Of a DNA stretch of 64,000 bases, positions 62,244 to 64,000 are shown piece by piece; the stretch's first letter is position 1; each line of letters begins with the position of its first letter. The stretch lies in the NCBI GenBank assembly GCA_022180565.1, contig BQML01000007.1:1-64000 (forward strand). Direction: 5' to 3'. Below the pieces are notes generated by a model that searched no databases, was not told where the DNA came from, and worked only from the letters and a program-made list of their open reading frames with translations. Origin of the DNA: Bacteroidia bacterium. GTDB lineage: Bacteria; Bacteroidota; Ignavibacteria; UBA10030. The position numbers were made by a program, and so were the translations under genes.

Positions 62244-64000
62244 CTCTTGAAAATTCCTTTTAGAACATCCTCACCTTTCTTTTTCAAAGCGTCTTCCTGC
62301 TTCTTCTTCCCTTCGGCGATTTTCTGTTCGAGTTCTGCCTTCTTGCCGTCGACAAGGCCGAGTCTTTCGCGCACTTGTGTTTCATAGTCGCGTAGGCCTT
62401 CGGTGATCTCCTCTTTCTTACCGTTTATCAGTCTCTCTATCTGCGTTCGTTGTTCGGTCACCCTCTTTTCAAGCTTTGTCCGCAGTTCGTTTCTCAAGCG
62501 CGCGACCTCTTCTCCAATCACTCTTCGGGCCTGCACCGCCAGGTGATTGTCCAGGTCTGTTTCGAAGGCCACCTGAAGCCCCCCCTGTGTTCTCCACAGT
62601 CGTAGTTTGAGACGAACGGCAGAAATGGAGGCGAGAACGTCGCGCACAAGGCGCTCAATCGTGGTCCGGGGTTCCCGTTCAAACTGGAGCGCAAGACTGC
62701 TCAGATAGATTTGCGCATCTGCATCAAAGCCTGTTCGGGGCACCTTAGCCTGCACCGTGAACTCGCCGCGCGCACCAGTGATGCGTGAGGGCATAAAATC
62801 GGACCTTCCGAGATTCATCGCTGCAATCGGCAATCCGCTGAGCTGTGCCATATAGGTATCAAGCGGCTCCTGAGAACGGCGGTCGATGGAAGCCTTCAGC
62901 GCGGCTTTCGTTCCTCGCCCCTGCTCGGCAGTGAGATCGACCGTCAGAGGGAAGCCGGTGAGTGTCTGATTCGAACTGATGTTGAGGATCTCCCCTTTCG
63001 CGTAGAAATAATTGGGATTCCGGTCGCGTGCGGTTCCTCCGGATACGAGGATCTTCTTGATCCAGAACTTTGGATAGGCGCGTTCACTGGGAAAAGGGAT
63101 ATCCTGACCCTGAAGACGGGGCGGACTCGTCTTTTGGGGGGTGGGAGATGAGTTGCGGATGTTTTGCCTTGCGAAATCGACGTAAGAAAGATATTCTCCG
63201 GCTTTTTCAAAGATTTCGGGTCCCATAATCATCTCCGCCAGTCCTCGCATGGAGACATCCGGAAGGCGAGCTGCCCGAAGCAGGCTCTCAAAGTCTGATC
63301 GGACGAGGTCATCAATGGATCTGACAGACCGGTTCAGGGCGTCGAGGGAGGCAACAACGGCATTCTTCCGTGTTTGAAACGAAGAAGTCAGTTCTCCCGC
63401 TTCCTTCTTGATAGCGTCAACATTCTTCACAGCTTCCGTCAAGGCCGGCAGGGATTTCACCTCCTGAACGTTGATCGCCTTGACCCGACGTTCGATCTCA
63501 ACAATCCGTTGACGCGATTTATCGAGTTCTTCCTGTGTGTTCTTCCATTCTTCCTCTACCCGTTTGACCTGCTGACGCAGGCTGTCGATGTGCCGGAGGG
63601 TTGCCAGGTTTTCCCGATCCAACAGGCTGTCGATGTTGACAAGTGAGCGCAGGCTGGCCGGATCGAACAACGGCGACTCCCTCTTCTTTTCGGCTCTCAG
63701 AGAATCCATTTCGGCAGCAAGCGGAGGTCCGTCCGGTGAAGCAGTTTGGGCCGGGGGCATTCGAGATTGCCGGGCTTTCGGCAGAGAACCGTCCGTTTTA
63801 CGCTCGGATCCCAGAATGAGATCATGGGCCTCCATCGTTTCAATGATGTACTTGCCCCGAAGCAGTTGGCCGAAATCCAGTTCAAACGCGACCGTGCCGG
63901 TTTCGATCATATTGGTAAACGGCTCCCGGGGATCGGCAACCTGGAGCCGGGAGAACCTTATGCCGACGGGAATGAGCGTGAGTCGGAGGTCGTCGATTTC
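62240..64000 (-). CDS. TIGR03545-family protein, partial at the right edge
   Basis: The frame stays open to base 64000 and so lacks its N-terminus. Visible from the edge: LIPVGIRFSRLQVADPREPFTNMIETG and AFELDFGQLLRGKYIIETMEAHDLILGSERKTDG, an AsmA-like beta part. A long coiled coil follows (about residues 130-200, LRQQVKRVEEEWKNTQEELDKSRQRIVEIERRV), then VGGTARDRNPNYFYAKGEI-type beta sequence, and a charged helical end (KKEEITEGLRDYETQVRERLGLVDGKKAELEQKI). The order matches TIGR03545, a family of unknown function that is thought to lie in the envelope. An internal ATG at 63910 is probably not the start. Confidence 0.82.
   Translation of the reverse strand, partial: EIDDLRLTLIPVGIRFSRLQVADPREPFTNMIETGTVAFELDFGQLLRGKYIIETMEAHDLILGSERKTDGSLPKARQSRMPPAQTASPDGPPLAAEMDSLRAEKKRESPLFDPASLRSLVNIDSLLDRENLATLRHIDSLRQQVKRVEEEWKNTQEELDKSRQRIVEIERRVKAINVQEVKSLPALTEAVKNVDAIKKEAGELTSSFQTRKNAVVASLDALNRSVRSIDDLVRSDFESLLRAARLPDVSMRGLAEMIMGPEIFEKAGEYLSYVDFARQNIRNSSPTPQKTSPPRLQGQDIPFPSERAYPKFWIKKILVSGGTARDRNPNYFYAKGEILNISSNQTLTGFPLTVDLTAEQGRGTKAALKASIDRRSQEPLDTYMAQLSGLPIAAMNLGRSDFMPSRITGARGEFTVQAKVPRTGFDADAQIYLSSLALQFEREPRTTIERLVRDVLASISAVRLKLRLWRTQGGLQVAFETDLDNHLAVQARRVIGEEVARLRNELRTKLEKRVTEQRTQIERLINGKKEEITEGLRDYETQVRERLGLVDGKKAELEQKIAEGKKKQEDALKKKGEDVLKGIFKR

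Overview
The window looks like chromosomal DNA around the replication origin of a Gram-negative bacterium of the Bacteroidota/Ignavibacteria/FCB neighbourhood. The inference rests on a PorV/PorQ-family outer-membrane protein, several beta-barrel proteins ending in Phe, a FecR/CHASE2-cyclase cluster, MurQ, and the gene order dnaA-dnaN-recF-DUF721(dciA)-gyrB-gyrA. Many genes have clear Shine-Dalgarno sequences and several promoters read as good sigma-70 type (TTGACA-N17-TATAAT-like), which is not the classic Bacteroidales pattern, so a deep-branching or sister lineage is more likely. No phylogeny was run.

Layout. 1-6729 (minus): a tightly coupled osmotic-stress operon with an MscS channel, DUF5752, a TreT-like trehalose glycosyltransferase, a fused OtsA-OtsB, an Sll1863-like coiled-coil protein, a CmpX-like membrane protein and a partial amidohydrolase. 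6989-11482 (minus): pdxJ, then TrkH, a TrkA-type RCK protein and a cation antiporter. 11549-13288 (plus): a bactofilin-like repeat joined to an outer-membrane barrel. 13346-14351 (minus): a two-gene microcompartment-shell operon without enzymes, with its own promoter, hairpins and terminator. 14498-17440 (plus): an M14 peptidase, then an ECF sigma / zinc anti-sigma pair with a structured leader. 17455-25581 (minus): phosphoesterase, an iodotyrosine-deiodinase-like flavoprotein, a beta-rich secreted protein, redoxin, a DsbD N-domain protein and amidohydrolase-like proteins. 25752-34926 (plus): dxr, rseP, then a FecR / outer-membrane / CHASE2-adenylate-cyclase cluster with a CRP-like site in front. 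34974-39560 (minus): PorV-like protein, a candidate structured small RNA, and a three-gene operon with an AAA+ regulator lacking GAFTGA plus two paralogous membrane proteins. 39697-52606 (minus): dnaX, lon, DUF2461, murQ, rsmG, mnmG, mnmE, yidC, yidD, rnpA, rpmH, with two parS sites flanking mnmG. 52607-54892: oriC-like regions on both sides of dnaA. 54893-62224 (plus): dnaN, recF, dciA, gyrB, gyrA. 62240-end (minus): a partial TIGR03545-type protein.

Gene direction switches from mainly minus to mainly plus at about 52.6 kb, as expected if replication diverges there. The most novel-looking items are the approx. 107-nt RNA at 36108-36214 with a consensus promoter and an operator-like palindrome, the orphan microcompartment-shell operon whose second protein has a nucleic-acid-binding-like tail, the AAA+/twin-membrane-protein operon, the bactofilin-barrel fusion, and the structured sigma-factor leader. 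No mobile elements, CRISPR arrays, rRNA or tRNA genes were seen.
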